Below are positions 51,797-63,982 of a stretch of DNA of 64,000 nt, one piece after another. This stretch comes from Volvox africanus. Its lineage: Eukaryota; Chlorophyta; Chlorophyceae; Chlamydomonadales; Volvocaceae. The stretch is from the NCBI GenBank assembly GCA_030268105.1, contig BSDZ01000003.1, forward strand, positions 1,488,001 through 1,552,000, given 5' to 3'. The notes beneath the pieces were generated by a model. It did not search any database. It was not told the DNA's origin and saw only the letters and a list, made by a program, of their open reading frames with translations. The position numbers and the translations under genes were made by a program. Numbering within the stretch: the first letter of the stretch is position 1; every line of letters starts with the position of its first letter.

Positions 51797-54700
51797 GGCT
51801 GCGGCAGCAGTGCCCTGGGATGTTGCAAACCCACCAGCGGATCATCTGTCCCGACCGTCATTCCGCTGCTAGCTGCCACCCCCGCAGTCGCGCCACCAAC
51901 GGCGGCGTCTGCAACACCAGGTTGTACGGCATCGTGCCTGCGTTACAGCAGTACGGCGGCAGCGGTGCCCAATAAGGAGCTAGCTTCGGGTCGGTCCCAA
52001 TTGGAGCGAGGCTACCAGCAGCTGCCGTTGGGGGTGCCGCTCAAGGACTGGGATGACCTGGTGCGGAATACTGCGTTACGAGGCGACTGGGATGTAAACC
52101 CTGTCTGTGTTACCTTAACGGTGGCTAAAGAGGCGACCAGGCAACAACTGCAAACCACGGGCAGTTATTGGTGCATTGATGCTGCCGCTTCCTAGCCGCC
52201 TTTCGGGCGCCAACGGGCCAGGTGCAAGATCCAACTGACCAAGAGGATTGACGTATATCGCCCTTAATCCCCCGATCCCATTCCCTCCCTCGCCGTTCCT
52301 TACCCGGCAGCATGTGCGCATGTGGCTGCTCACGCTGCCTCCCGTACTGCGTCCATACACCGACATGCTATGCAGTCCTGGGGGGTTGCTGCTTGAGTGG
52401 AGTGACGAGGTGAGGATTGCGGCGATGCCGGGTAAAGCGATGGTAGACCAGCAACAATAACTTGAATAGACAATGTAGGTGATAGTCTGTATCGGAGGGA
52501 CCTAGGGCAATGTGTTCGAATGCGGACGGGACGTTGCTCTGTTGCTCTCCGTTACATCTGCAATACCGGATCCAACGGAGGCGGGAAGAACGACCGGCCG
52601 TCCGTGCCACGGTGAGGCGGGGCAATTGTCTGACCGCCGTAGGTCGCCAGGCCTTACCCACTATCCCACCCTAACACGAGGGCTAACACGAAATCCTTCC
52701 TAGCTTGAGAGCATCCTCAACCCCAGCAGCATATGTACACATTTTTACATGTCGTTAACATCCCGTTGCGATGGTCATATGCAGCTGTTAACTGAGGCGG
52801 GAGTCATTAACACCTTTCACCGCAAGCAACTGCTGGTGTATGTACGGCAGCTGGAGGCCGACGTGGCAGCTCGCCTGCAGCAGCAGGGGGGGGCAGGGCT
52901 ATCGGAGGCCTTGGTACCTGGCTGCATCGACAGCCCGCGAGTCGGCAGCACTGATTACAGCGGCGTGAAGCTGCCGCGAACCGTTCTTCAGCACCATCAT
53001 CACCCCAAGCATGACGGACCTCTAGATTGTGACGCCGACCCAGAAATAGCGGGATCCCGCACCCCTGCTGAGTCCACCAGCCTCAAACGGCCACACAGCA
53101 CCGGCAACAGCGCGCCGGGCAGCATCAGTGGAGGCGAAGACGATGTGTCGTTGCCGCGGCGGCGGGGCAGCATTGGTGGCACAAGCACCGGGGGCCCGGT
53201 TGCTAATCGGAGCTCTAGGGAGGATGTTAACCGGCTGGCGGAGTACGAGCAGGTATGCGGTATGGTACGATCGATAAGCCCTCCCACGCCACAGCTCTTT
53301 CCGTCTTTCTCCTCCGTGCTGCCGTAGTAGTCGTAGTTGCTGTTGGAACTGCTTCCACCGAGCAGCTGGTGATTGTGGTGTGTCCAGTGCTGCTTGAGAC
53401 TCCATCTCTGCCTCTGCCACTGCCTCTGAACCTGATCGCCCCCGTCTGGGGGCTTATCCGCTTTACCAAGTCCCTGCCGTGAACACCCGGTTCCTTGTAA
53501 CCTGTGGTCCCGGACATTACGTCCCTTCTAAACGCTCCCCTTCAGGTTTATCTTCTGACCTCTCTTGATGCCTTTAATGCCAAACGCATCCTCGTCAATT
53601 CGTTCTCGCCAGGGCTGGGTTGAACAGGGCGTGTCGTACCTTAAGGTGGTCGTTCGAAAGATCGGTGCCATGTGCCCCTGGCCGGGGGACGCAGCAGCAC
53701 AGCTGTTGGGTGCTCTGCTGGATATGGGGGAGAAGGCGCTCATCAACCGCCGCAATTGGCATCAGCTGAACGTTCGGGCGGTGGACCTTCTCCAGGTGCG
53801 TATACGTGTGTGTGCAGTCCCAGCATGGTGAACTGCATGACGTACAGCCCCACCATAACCTGGTTGTACACCGTCTTCCATAGCATGCCAGCGCTCTCAT
53901 ACTGACGGCAGTACACGTAGTAGAGGTGTTCCTGGGCGGGATGAAGAGGGGCGTGGATGAGACTATGATGCGTACTATTGTGACCACACTGGCGCTTCCT
54001 CACGCAGCGTTCTCTGGTCCTTTCTATTTCAGTACGTCCCCCCTGCATCTCTTGCCGACCGCAGCTAATCGCCAGCAATAAGCAGCTGCAGGCGGACACG
54101 CACGTGTACCGCAGCATCATGCACCGCCTCATCAACACGCTCAAGGTGGGGCACAGGATGAGGAGAATGTGGGAAGGTCATCCAGGGCCCTCCAAGGGGC
54201 CTGCTTTGGGGCTTAAGTGTTGGGTTGTTGAGGCAAAACCCTGTTCTGCGGGTGCGGCTAGGCGGGCTGCGTCTTGGCTAGCGCGCGCGTGAGATTGCGG
54301 GTCCGTAAGGCAGGGGAAACCTCTTGTCAGCTTAGGAATTCGGTGTTGGAATTCGTGTTCCGCACATTCTTCATGGTAACCACCATTATAACCACCAATC
54401 TACCATTTCAGCACTAAAACTTCGCTTCCCGGCCCCCGTGCATTTCATTACTCGCCGCAATGCCTATCCGATGTCGCTATTTCCGCCTGTCCTTTTCACC
54501 CCTTGAGCCTGCATCTCCCTCTATCATTCCCCTTCCGCTTACCCCTTCTCTCTTTCCCCCTTTCAATCAACACGCCTCAGGGTATCCGGGAGTATTACAT
54601 CGACTACACCAACCGTAACTGGCTGTCCCGGATTGTTGTGGGCGTAGGGCGGGATCAGTACATGTTTGCACAGGCACGTCGCGACGCCGATAACGAGGAC

Positions 54701-57700
54701 AGGGCCGCGGGTTAGGATTGGCACTGCGGGGCGACCCCCGGTGTGGACAGTGTGGTGGATGGAAGGGAGGATCTCAGTGTGATTCGGAAGCTGGAAGGTC
54801 GGGGAGGGGACACCGAACCCTCTGCAGCAGAAACTAAAAAGGGAGGAGGTCTGGCGGACGACTGAAGGGGGGACGTTACGGCGTTATGGTTGAGGTTATG
54901 GTGGGGGCTAGGGGACTTAGGGGGAGTTAGAGGGGTTAAGGGGGGTATGGTGCAGGTTATGGGGCCGGAAGTGGCCGGGGACACGAGGTGGGGAGACGAG
55001 ATGAAGATGTGTCCCCTAAGATGTGAAGACAACCCGTCGGGACTACCATCCATGGTCCAGCTGCTCTCTTCCTCCTTTCCCCCATTGGCAATACGCGATA
55101 TCGTTTGTTGCACCGCCGGACCCTCGGGGGTTCTATACCCATGCGCGACATCCTTACTGCTGCTTACGGCTCCCGTGCTTCCATCCGTTTCTGGACACCC
55201 TGTCTACTGCCCACCCTTGCTCTGCGCTCCCTTGTTCCCAAATCATTCTCGGCTATACAGTTGTGGGACGCACTGGGTGCCCTAGTAGCGGATGCCAGTC
55301 TGGGGCTGCAGGTGGCGACTGTAGGGGGTCAGGAGATGGCGGCCAAGGCGTTGGACCGGCTTCAAAAGAGGTGGGGAAAGGGGCCCCTGTGAAAGGGTTA
55401 ACCTGACTCCTTCACCGCTGGGTGCACTGTCCATATGGTCATGTCAGATGCTCGTTCCAATCCTATTCTCCAATCCTAGTCCAGTTCGCAGCACAACAGC
55501 GCAAGCGTTTTGCTATTATCCGTGACTGGTATCCGCGCCTTAAGACCTCCAATCAAGAACCACTTCCCAATCTGCTGTATCGGAAGCGCGTCCTCGGAGT
55601 GCCACTGTTCCGTGACTGTGGTTGGGTCAACGTTCGCAGGCAGGCAAGGTACGACGACGAGGAGGGCCGTCTGCGAGGTCGCATTGAGGACTTGGGGGGT
55701 GTGGAGGCCCTCCTGCGAGACCCGGGCCAGCTGGCGCAGGTCGCGACTGGCCTGGGGGTGGGGGACCAGCTCACTCTGCATAAGGTAAGCGAGGAACAGT
55801 GCGGGTTTTACGGTGAGGGGTGAACGCCAGGTCGTGCGGAGAGGCGGCGGAAAGAGGCGGAGGACTTAGGGTTATGAACGGTTGTAAAACTGCGTATCAC
55901 GTATTGGAGGACGATCTCATCGACAGGTGTGTGAAGGTGCCGAGACGATCTTCACGTCCGGATATTGGCCGTATGTGCCTAGCTGGGCTAGCTTCGTATC
56001 CTGCGATCCCGTTTCAAAACTCCAAGAAACTCCAATCTCCATTCGACCACACAAGCAGGTGCCTTTCTAGGTACTGGTTCCTCATGCATGCCGCATGCGT
56101 TCGCATCTGCGTGTGCGGGCTTCGCCAGGCCCCAAACAGGTGCCGCCTACAACATGTGCCCTGCTGGGGGCTTTTCATCGCTCGTCCAGGAGCCCGTTCC
56201 CCACCTCCACCTGTTTCTTCTATGTTCCATGAAGGGCATGGGCCCTTCTTAGCGCACCCCACCACCCTCATGCCGCATGCCCAACCTCAGATTGAGGAGG
56301 CGCTCAGCCTGCTTGAGGCCGACCGCTCCGAGGGGGTACACTCCCTCATTCCGCATCCTGACCTGCGGGTGTTGTGGCGCAAGTGCTTCGCCTCACTGCA
56401 GGAAGTCAGTTGGGCCCTATGGTGGGCGGCATTCCCTATGGAGCTCGCCCGCGTGCCCGTGGAGCAGCTGGTAGGGGCAGCTGAGGAGAGTGGGGCATTC
56501 TGGAACACCCATTCTGATATTTACTGAGCAGCCATTTCTTTTTCTTCTTTGCGCTCACGTTCTGCTCCCCGTCCACCTTCCGTGTTTTCATCCGCCCATT
56601 TTCACCCGCCCGCAATCCCAGGTCATTGCGGCATTATCCTCCCGGCTGTTAGACACGCGGCGCCGACGGGCCTTTGAGCGCCGGGTCGACGTTACCGCTA
56701 CAGGTCGGATCTCCGTCGTAGATCTGCGTCGTACCGTGGCGGCCGACGCTGACATACGGGACGTTGTGGCGCAGTTGACAGGTGCGGCTGTTATGTGATA
56801 TGGAGCTGCGGTACCACCACAGGTGCATGATATCCCTTAGATGCGCATTGCAAAATGCAGTTGCGCTGAACAACGCGGCATCCATCCTTTTGCTCTATGG
56901 GTGGGAGCACTTGAGAGGCCGGCAGCTAGTTGTGCCGTATGTCAAACAATAGGAAAACACTTACATCGTTTGTCCCATCACCGTTCGCTCTGGACCGTTC
57001 GCCATGGTCCATATACGACACTTCCGGTACCGCGTCTGTGCAGAGAGGCTCAGCTTAGATGGCGATGGAGACGCTGACACTATTACTATCCCGGCCGCCA
57101 GCAGCAGCCCCGCCCACCAAAGCGAGATCCTCAGTGAATTCGGCCTAAGTGAATTCGGTGCACCGAACGGCGGCGCCAAGGGCTTGGGACAAGGTGGCAG
57201 TTGCGATGCCTCCCCTCCGGCCCTAACCGGTACTGACCTTACCGTCTCAGCAGGACAACCTCGACCACTGTCTCCTGCACCTTCACTGGACGCAGCGCCT
57301 GCACCATACGCCTCCCTGGAGCCCCGCTGCTCCCTCCCCCCGCTAGACAGCGACCGCTTTGTGGGACGGGAGGAGGATGTACGGCAGGTAGCAGAGCGCC
57401 TAATGGCAGGCCCTAGCGTACTTCAACACCACCACCGGGGGAAGAATGATACGGGGTCAACCCGGGTGGGCACAGGGAGGAATAGCTCGGGGGCCGGCAT
57501 CGTCTGGCCCTTGTCACCGCTGGCCCGGGAGGAGCCCTCAAGCCGCGGTGGCGTCCTTGACGTTACTGGGTCTGCGAATTTACAGGAACAGAGCCTCTGC
57601 ATCAACCGGCCGCATGCCATCTGTATTGTCGCCGAGCCGGGTAAGTCGCACAGCGGGGAGGTCGAGGTCATGATACCTAACTGAGGACACGCTTGTTGAT

Positions 57701-60700
57701 TCCGGGCTTACGAGCTTTGTGTCCAGAGAGGCAGGCATTACATGTCCCAGGTAATAGGGGCAGCATGGGGGATTTTGAGGGGGGGGGAGAAGGCGCGGCC
57801 CATAATGGAGGCGCCGGTCCTCGGGTGCGCCAACTGCCAGTGAAGCCTACATCGGTCAGGTCGGATGTCGGCACCCCTCGCTTCTGCCGCCTGCCGCTGG
57901 AGAGGGCGCCAGCGAGGCGGAGGGGAACCGGCGCTGCGAGGATATCACTAAGCATCACTCGTACATGGTCTGGCCTTTTTTTCACCACATGCAAATACGT
58001 TCGCCTTCTCCATTTTTTCCAAACTCACGCGTATTCTAGGACTCTCCCGTGCTCACCGTACCACTCCCACCGGGTGGCGGCTCCCACTCACGTTTTCCAG
58101 GAACGCATGTGATTATCATCCTTGTGCGCATGTCATCCTCCTTGCCTCGCTCGCAGGGATGGGCAAGTCGGCTCTGGCAGTGGCTGTGGCCCGGCGGCTG
58201 TGGGAGGGCGGCTCACTGCCCGGGGGGGCCTATTACGTGGACCTGCAGGGAGCAGACTGTCGGGCCGAGGTGGTGGCGAGGTTCGCCGGAGCGCTAGGGG
58301 TGGCCAAGGTAGGGAGCTTGGTGGGTTAGGGACAGCCGGAAAGCGGTAACTCGAGAACTTGCCTTGCTTAATCAGCGCACGCACAGCACGCACAGGATTG
58401 TGTATGATATTGGAAGGCTTGCAGAGCGCGGCAGACGTGGGTAGGGGTCCCCACAGGGGTGGACAAAGCAGCTGGCAGCAAACCCCCTTGTTGCACGTTG
58501 TTGTTGTTCTTCTTCGCGTCTCTTGGAAAACTTCCTTTAGGAAGATGTAACGTTGCATAACGCCGTGCACCTGCTAACATCAGCATGCGCCTTACGTTGC
58601 GTTTCACCCCACAGGCGGACCATGGCGACGCGGCCGGCACCGCCGGCGTATCGCTGGCATTGCAGGCGCTGGCGGCGAGGGGCGCACTGTTGCTCGTCCT
58701 GGATGGCGTGGACTGCCTGGACGACATATACGACAACTTAGGTTCGGATATGTGTCCAGTCGATTCGGCAGGCAACGTTGCCTGCAACATGGACGGCGAC
58801 GCTGCCGCCGTTGCCGTTGCCCAGGATGACGCCGGTGTGTTGGGATCAATGCTTGACGCGGAGCCTGAAGCGGTATTGTCAGAGGTACGAGGCCTTGCCA
58901 TTAGATGCGTTTGGCAGTGCTTAGTTGGCAAGCAGGTGAGGGGACGGTATTGGGAATGATAGTAAAGGCGTGTGTCCGGTCAGCGTGTTCACGACCTCAC
59001 CCCGATTACAGAGCTCAGGGGGACAAAGACATTGTAAAAGCAGCCAAAGAGGTTATCGACGCAATATAAAACGAACAAATTTATATATAATCCAGCTGCG
59101 GTGCTGGGGACGGATATAGTACGTCATACAGCTGGCGGATACTTGCTTCTCGGTCAGCGGCTTTGGAGGGTCTGTGATAGCAGGTGTCGCGGAATGTGTT
59201 GAGTTGATGAAGCTTCTCCTCCGTGCTGCCGTAGTAGTCGTAGCTGCTGTTGGAACTGTTTCCACCGAGCGGCTGGTGATTGTGGTGTGTCCAGTGCTGC
59301 TCGAGACTCCATCTCTGCCTCTACCACTGCTTCTGAACCTGATCGCCCCCGTCTGGAGGCTCTTCATCGCAACGGGATGATCTCCTCTCCCGTACTTCCT
59401 CTCACGTTCCGCTCCGTGCAGGCGGGTAGAACCACCGCGTTGTTGCACCTTGACCCGGGAAAGAGGGAGCTGCAAAATGCCAGCCCCGGACCCTTGCCGT
59501 GAGGATCCAATGTGCGGCTTGGAGTCATCTCAACTGACGTGCTTACCTTACTGCGTTTGCCTCTTTCCTTGATTTGCCCATTTGCACTTCCCGTCCGGTC
59601 CCGTTCCAGCTGCTGGCGGTGGTCCCCTCCGCGCGCGTGCTGCTCACCAACACGGAGCCTTTGGAGCTGCGCAGTCGAGAGGTGGAGTACGTCTGGTTGG
59701 GGCCTTTGCCGGAGCCCGCCGCGGTGGCGCTGGTGCAGGACCTGGCACGGTGGGAAGCTTACTCTCAAAAAGGGGGAGGGACGGGGAAGTATGGGGCGCA
59801 TGGAGAGGCCGTTAATTATTTCTGATGCCAGACCTGCACGGGGGATCTCAGTGGCGGCAGGAGGCTGCTTGTTATACAACGGGCCTGGGCACAGGAACAT
59901 CAAGAAAGGGGGGAGCGATGGGTGCTGTAGTTGTATGTATGGTGATTGGGGATGCCCATTTTCTCCGAGGCTGTGCTAGTGGTGGTGTGTGTGGGTGGTG
60001 GTGTGTGAGTGAATGGGGTCACGGGGCAATGTGGCAATGGGGGAATGGGGGAGGTTTTCACCACAATCTTTTGAGGACGCCAGTCCAGCCTCGGTTGAGG
60101 CCCCTCCACACATAAACTCCGCACCTGACATGACGCGCGAGACTGCGAGCCCGGGCAAATCCACCAACCTGAGCTACTTTCCCTGGGGCCCAGGGGCTCC
60201 CCGCCGCGATTGTGTTAGCTTGTGTCGCAGCATGAGTAAGGGAAACAGATAAATCTGGGTGGGGTAGCAGTCATGAGCTACTTTTTCAAAAAGTTGTTGC
60301 TGCCCTAAGCGCCTCGATCGCGGTACAACTCACTGCTGCCTGTAACCTGGCAGGTGCCTGACGTGGGAGGAGGCCCGCCAGCTGGCTATGGCATGCAGTA
60401 TGAGCACACTAGCGCTGCGCCTAGCAGCGTCTGCAGTGGCCACCGGTGCCGTGACCCTCCGGGACGCCATGGCGCGCGCGCGCAATGCCACGGCACTGGT
60501 GGCCAGCACGCCGCGCGCCGGCAGTCCCGGCGGAATCGCCAGCGGCAGCGGAGCTGTTGCAACGCCCACCGGCGTCGGTGGGTTGAACTCCTCTGTCGGA
60601 GCCACTGGCTCGGGTCCAACGCCAGTTTCCTTACCACCTGGGCCTTGTGGAGCGGTAAGGCCGGGCGGCGGTAGTATGGGGCCATCAATTCAGGCGCCGA

Positions 60701-63700
60701 CGACACCACGGCTGCTGCGATCGCAGTCGCCGCTGGCGGTTCAGGACAATCGCTTCCGCTCACCCCAGACGCCATCGGGCCACCGCATCGGCGGTAGCAG
60801 TGGCTTGCCGACGGCAACGCGGCCACCAGCGCACGGCATGACGCAATGCCTTCCCGACGGCTCTACCGCCAGCGACAAGTCGGCCGTGCCGGACAGCCCC
60901 GGCCTCATTGGAGTCGTGGGTTCTAACGCCGGCACGCCGTCGTCAGCGCAATCATCCGACGCACATGGCAACATCCGACATCAGCGCCCTAATGCCAGCT
61001 TCGCGCGCAGCATGTCGTTTCTCCTGAGGGCCTCACAAGTGAGTGGCGGCGGCGCGAGTACTGGTGTCAGTGCCGCGTTGATGCCGCCGCTGCTGCAGCA
61101 GACATTCAGCACCCGTGGAGGCACCGGCGGCGGCGCAAGCGGCCGAACATACGGTAGCGGAGCCGCTGTGGCAGCAGCGCTGCTGGAGGCGCTCGGTGAG
61201 GAGCACCGTACGGCACTCGTCCAACTCAGCATCATGCCCGGCTCATGGGACGAAGACACGGCGTCGGCGCTGCTTGGCAAGCCGCCGTACGCAGCCCGGG
61301 CGTTGCTGGACGTGCTGCTGGGCTACAGCCTCATTGTATGTCGTGGCTGTAGCGGCAGTAGCATACGTGGAAGCGGCGGGCTAGGCGCCGCAGGGGGGGG
61401 CTACAGCCAGGGACGTTACAGCCTAATGCCAGGAATGCTGGACGCGGCGCGGGCTCAGCTGGCAGAGTTGGATACGGAGAGCCGGGTACGTGGCTGTAGC
61501 ACCGCAATTGTAGCATGCTACCGCGTCGTCGCTTAGAAGGGAATGCAAATTGGGGTTACATACGCGGGGCCTCGGCTCGAAGGAAGTGATGGAGGCATAT
61601 GCATTACTTTCCGCCGCCCTCCTCTGCCAGCTGCAGAGTTGGAAGTTAATCCTATTCTCTCCGTACGGACCAGCTCCGGTCGGCACCCTCGGTGTTGACG
61701 GTACCGGCCATCTTCCCAGCCTAATCCCTCTTAATTCCCTGTACCCGTTGCTATCTGGCTTCATCTGGCTTCTTGTTCCTAAAGGTAACGTCATCTATCC
61801 TCCGTCCCACCCGCCCACCCTCTGGTGCTTCAGGTGGCGCTGCAATGCCGCTTTGTAGGCCATGTGCTGTCGCAGTTTTTACGGGCGGACCGGTTGTACC
61901 GGGAGGGTGCCGTACGGGCTGCCATGCAGCTGGCATCCGAGCAAAGGCAGGACGTGCAGGCAATGCTGCTGGTGCGCTGTTGAAATTGATTGGGAGCTGA
62001 CGTTGGGGCTGCGTGGGTTGAAGAATTCAGGGGAAACCCTTAGGCGGCGATTGATGACGCAGTCCGGCCGATCAATCCCACTGAACACTGCGATCTGTCC
62101 TCCCACCGCACCGCACTCCAGGTGGCCGCACATTGCAATGACTCCGAGCGTATGCTGTGGGGCACCATCGGCACCGCTCGCCTGCCCGCGCTGGCGACCT
62201 CCTCTTTATTCTCTGCGCTGGTGCTCGACACCAGTGCGGAGATGGACGCCTTCTGGAGGGCAGTGGCCGACGCAGCAGCAGCCGCGGCCGCGGCCCCGGG
62301 AGGGGCGACCTCTGGGATAGAGGCGGGGAGGTACGATGCACTGGCGGCGTTGGCGGCGAGGGTGCTGGCGCAGACACTGCACAAACAGGCCAGGTAGGGG
62401 GGTTTGAAACGAGTCGGGGGCGGGGGTATAAGCGATGTATGTAAAACGGACCGCTGATCCGGCTGCACGCGGGGGAGGTGGATGTGAAGGCCGAGGCTGG
62501 AGTGTGGACGAGGTGGAGATGGAGGCGGCAGTGTGTCGGAATATGTGCGGGTTTTTCTTACATCTCGACAAGTGATGACGCGCACCTTTCAAGGTTTGTT
62601 TTTGTTGCGGCTATACCTTGCAGGTACGAGGGGGCGGAGGCTGCGTGGCGAGGCGCGCTGCTGCAGGCCCAGCGCATCCACGGCTCAGGTTCTCTCGAGG
62701 CAGCTGCTTGCCACAGCGGACTGGGCCTGGCGCTATCGGCGCTACGGCGAGATGGGGAGGCTGAGGAGCAGCATGCAGCGGCACTGCGGCTGCGGAAGGC
62801 GGTACTGGGTGGGTCAGCTGCAGGAGCTGGCAGTGGACATTGGCTGGAAGAAAGGGGTGTTCAGCACTTCCACGCACGGTGGTGGGGAAGGCTGACACAG
62901 AAGTTGAAGTGAAGAAAAGAGCGGTTTGCCTTTGCATATGCACCAAGACCGGTTACAGCAGGTGGCTGGTAGACAAGGTTATTGAACGGGATGTGTCTGT
63001 AGCAGCGTTGACTCTTTCGTTCTCAACTCTTGAATGCGATTATCCGCGTGATGCGGCGTGGCGACGATTGTGACTGCGCCCAGTCACCGGTCAGTCTTTA
63101 CCCTTCGGCCCTGGGTACCTCACCTTATCTCCTCATGCGCATAACTCCCCCTTCCATACGTTTAGGCCCCCAACCCAGAGACCCCCACATTCCGCAACAA
63201 TCCTACTCGTTTCAATAATATATTATGTGTATAACACATAGAGAAGTACCAAGAAATTGAAGTAAGGCGGAGCCACGGGAAGCAGCTGGGGAAAGATTCG
63301 CCCTGCGTGATCTACGGACTCGGTGCACCTGCAGCGGCTGATATGATGCCCACCCGCGTCCCCCCTTCTCCCCCCTTCCACCAGGCGACCGACATGCCGA
63401 TGTGGCCGCCAGTCTGTCTGACCTAGCCAGGGTGATGCGCCACACCGGAAGGTATCGGGAGGCGGAGGCGGCGTACCAGAAAGTGCTGCAGGTGAGAGAG
63501 TGAAGGATGGGAAAAAAGAATGGCCGATGGGTGGCGATGGGAGGCCGAAGCGGACAACGGAATCGCGAGGGGGTACGGCAGCAATCCTGCTCGACTTACA
63601 CCCGGACACGCAGGCACCTGGCCCAAGAACCGAGGAGATGGGGGCGCGATATGCAATCCCTATGGGAGATGGTTTGGCCCCCACGTCCCACGTCCCACGT

Positions 63701-63982
63701 CCCACGTCCCACGTCCCACGTCCCACGTCCCACGTCCCACGTCCATTCGTGCCACGTCCATTCCTTCACAAGTTCTCACGCTCCAGCCACACAATCGGCT
63801 TCAGATTACTGTCACCTTCTCATTGGGAGACACCGATCCCAACGGCACTATGTCCTTCGGAACCAGGTCCGTCGGAAGCTGCTTGGGGAGGAGCACCCCG
63901 CGGTTGCGGATACCTATATCAGTGCGGGCATCACAGCTGGGCTGCAGAAGAGGCATCTGGATGAGGAGCACTTTTACCGGAA
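51797..63982 (+). CDS. NLR-like STAND NTPase with SAM, HeLo/MLKL-like and TPR regions (partial)
   Basis: Supported exons: 51797-52093, 52311-52409, 52785-53252, 53613-53795, 54065-54145, 54581-54673, 55261-55320 (end uncertain), 55485-55784, 56291-56470, 56622-56781, 56861-56940 (end uncertain), 57046-57640, 58157-58308, 58615-58884, 59610-59749, 60354-61485, 61834-61971, 62044-62393, 62624-62808, 63385-63491, 63867-63982. The first is open at its 5' side, and the last ends at a GTAAGC donor, so the gene runs out of the window. In order I read a SAM domain, a four-helix HeLo/MLKL-like bundle, a helical linker with an EF-hand-like loop, an NB-ARC-like NTPase and kinesin-light-chain-type TPRs. 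Family members are ligand-triggered, oligomerising signalling ATPases, often in cell death or immunity; that role here is inference. A break into two genes near 57.0 kb, where an ATG lies at 57004, cannot be excluded. Confidence 0.65.
52020..52860 (+). other. SAM domain region of the NLR-like gene
   Basis: Spread over the end of the first supported exon, all of the second and the start of the third. The pattern is [16 protein letters not shown], then [10 protein letters not shown], then [20 protein letters not shown]. This matches the SAM layout: W..V..WL, Y...F, a G..LL.L stretch, then L...GI....HR..LL..I. Introns fall inside the fold, and both are in phase 0. SAM domains usually make homo- or heterotypic polymers. 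Confidence 0.65.
53309..53455 (+). repeat. Intronic dispersed repeat, copy 1
   Basis: About 147 bases, in the intron after the third supported exon of the NLR-like gene. A second copy in the same orientation lies at 59214-59360 in a later intron of the same gene. I count seven substitutions and no gaps, roughly 95% identity. No terminal inverted repeats or target-site duplications are evident. Confidence 0.85.
53613..55320 (+). other. HeLo/MLKL-like four-helix bundle region
   Basis: Translated exons read as amphipathic helices in the order seen in HeLo, MLKL N-terminal and plant MCA-type domains. They are a Trp-Pro-Gly turn ([18 protein letters not shown]); [16 protein letters not shown], the position of the family's NK..C..L..R motif; [39 protein letters not shown]; and [20 protein letters not shown]. 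No single residue proves the assignment; it rests on helix order, spacing and these motif positions. In MLKL and fungal HeLo proteins this bundle inserts into or damages membranes. Confidence 0.5.
57343..59749 (+). other. STAND/NB-ARC-like nucleotide-binding region
   Basis: Begins with [19 protein letters not shown], the typical entry to AAA/STAND modules. The Walker A loop [11 protein letters not shown] is split by the intron between 57640 and 58157. Walker B is [15 protein letters not shown]. The next exon, [20 protein letters not shown], matches the strand and sensor segment usually seen as RVLLTSR. The following exon holds WEEARQLA and [10 protein letters not shown], a degenerate GLPLAL motif. 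The catalytic lysine, serine and aspartates are present, so ATP or GTP binding is likely. Confidence 0.8.
59214..59360 (+). repeat. Intronic dispersed repeat, copy 2
   Basis: Partner of 53309-53455, same orientation, in the intron between 58884 and 59610. It begins TCTCCTCCGTGCTGCCGTAG like copy 1. Both copies keep the same open frame (LLRAAVVVV and [18 protein letters not shown]), but this seems incidental, since neither joins an exon in phase. Confidence 0.85.
62624..63982 (+). other. Tetratricopeptide repeats
   Basis: Three successive exons carry TPR consensus: [20 protein letters not shown] and [17 protein letters not shown], then [20 protein letters not shown] with [15 protein letters not shown], then [16 protein letters not shown]. 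The LGxxHP..A link is typical of kinesin light chain and NLR-associated TPRs. More repeats probably follow beyond the window. Confidence 0.85.
63680..63742 (+). repeat. Nine perfect copies of CCCACGT
   Basis: A seven-base unit repeated nine times without error in the intron between the last two exons of the window; the minus strand reads ACGTGGG. The perfect array suggests a young, probably length-variable minisatellite. ACGT-core words resemble G-box sites but no regulatory role is shown. Confidence 0.95.

Noticed and set aside
53545..53612. Exon extension [15 protein letters not shown] upstream of the HeLo-like exon
   Set aside because: The acceptor at 53545 forces a phase that hits a stop. 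The acceptor just before 53613 keeps the frame.
57004..57045. ATG at 57004 as the start of a separate NTPase gene
   Set aside because: Not excluded, but upstream plus-strand exons run continuously toward it. Kept as a caveat in the gene entry.
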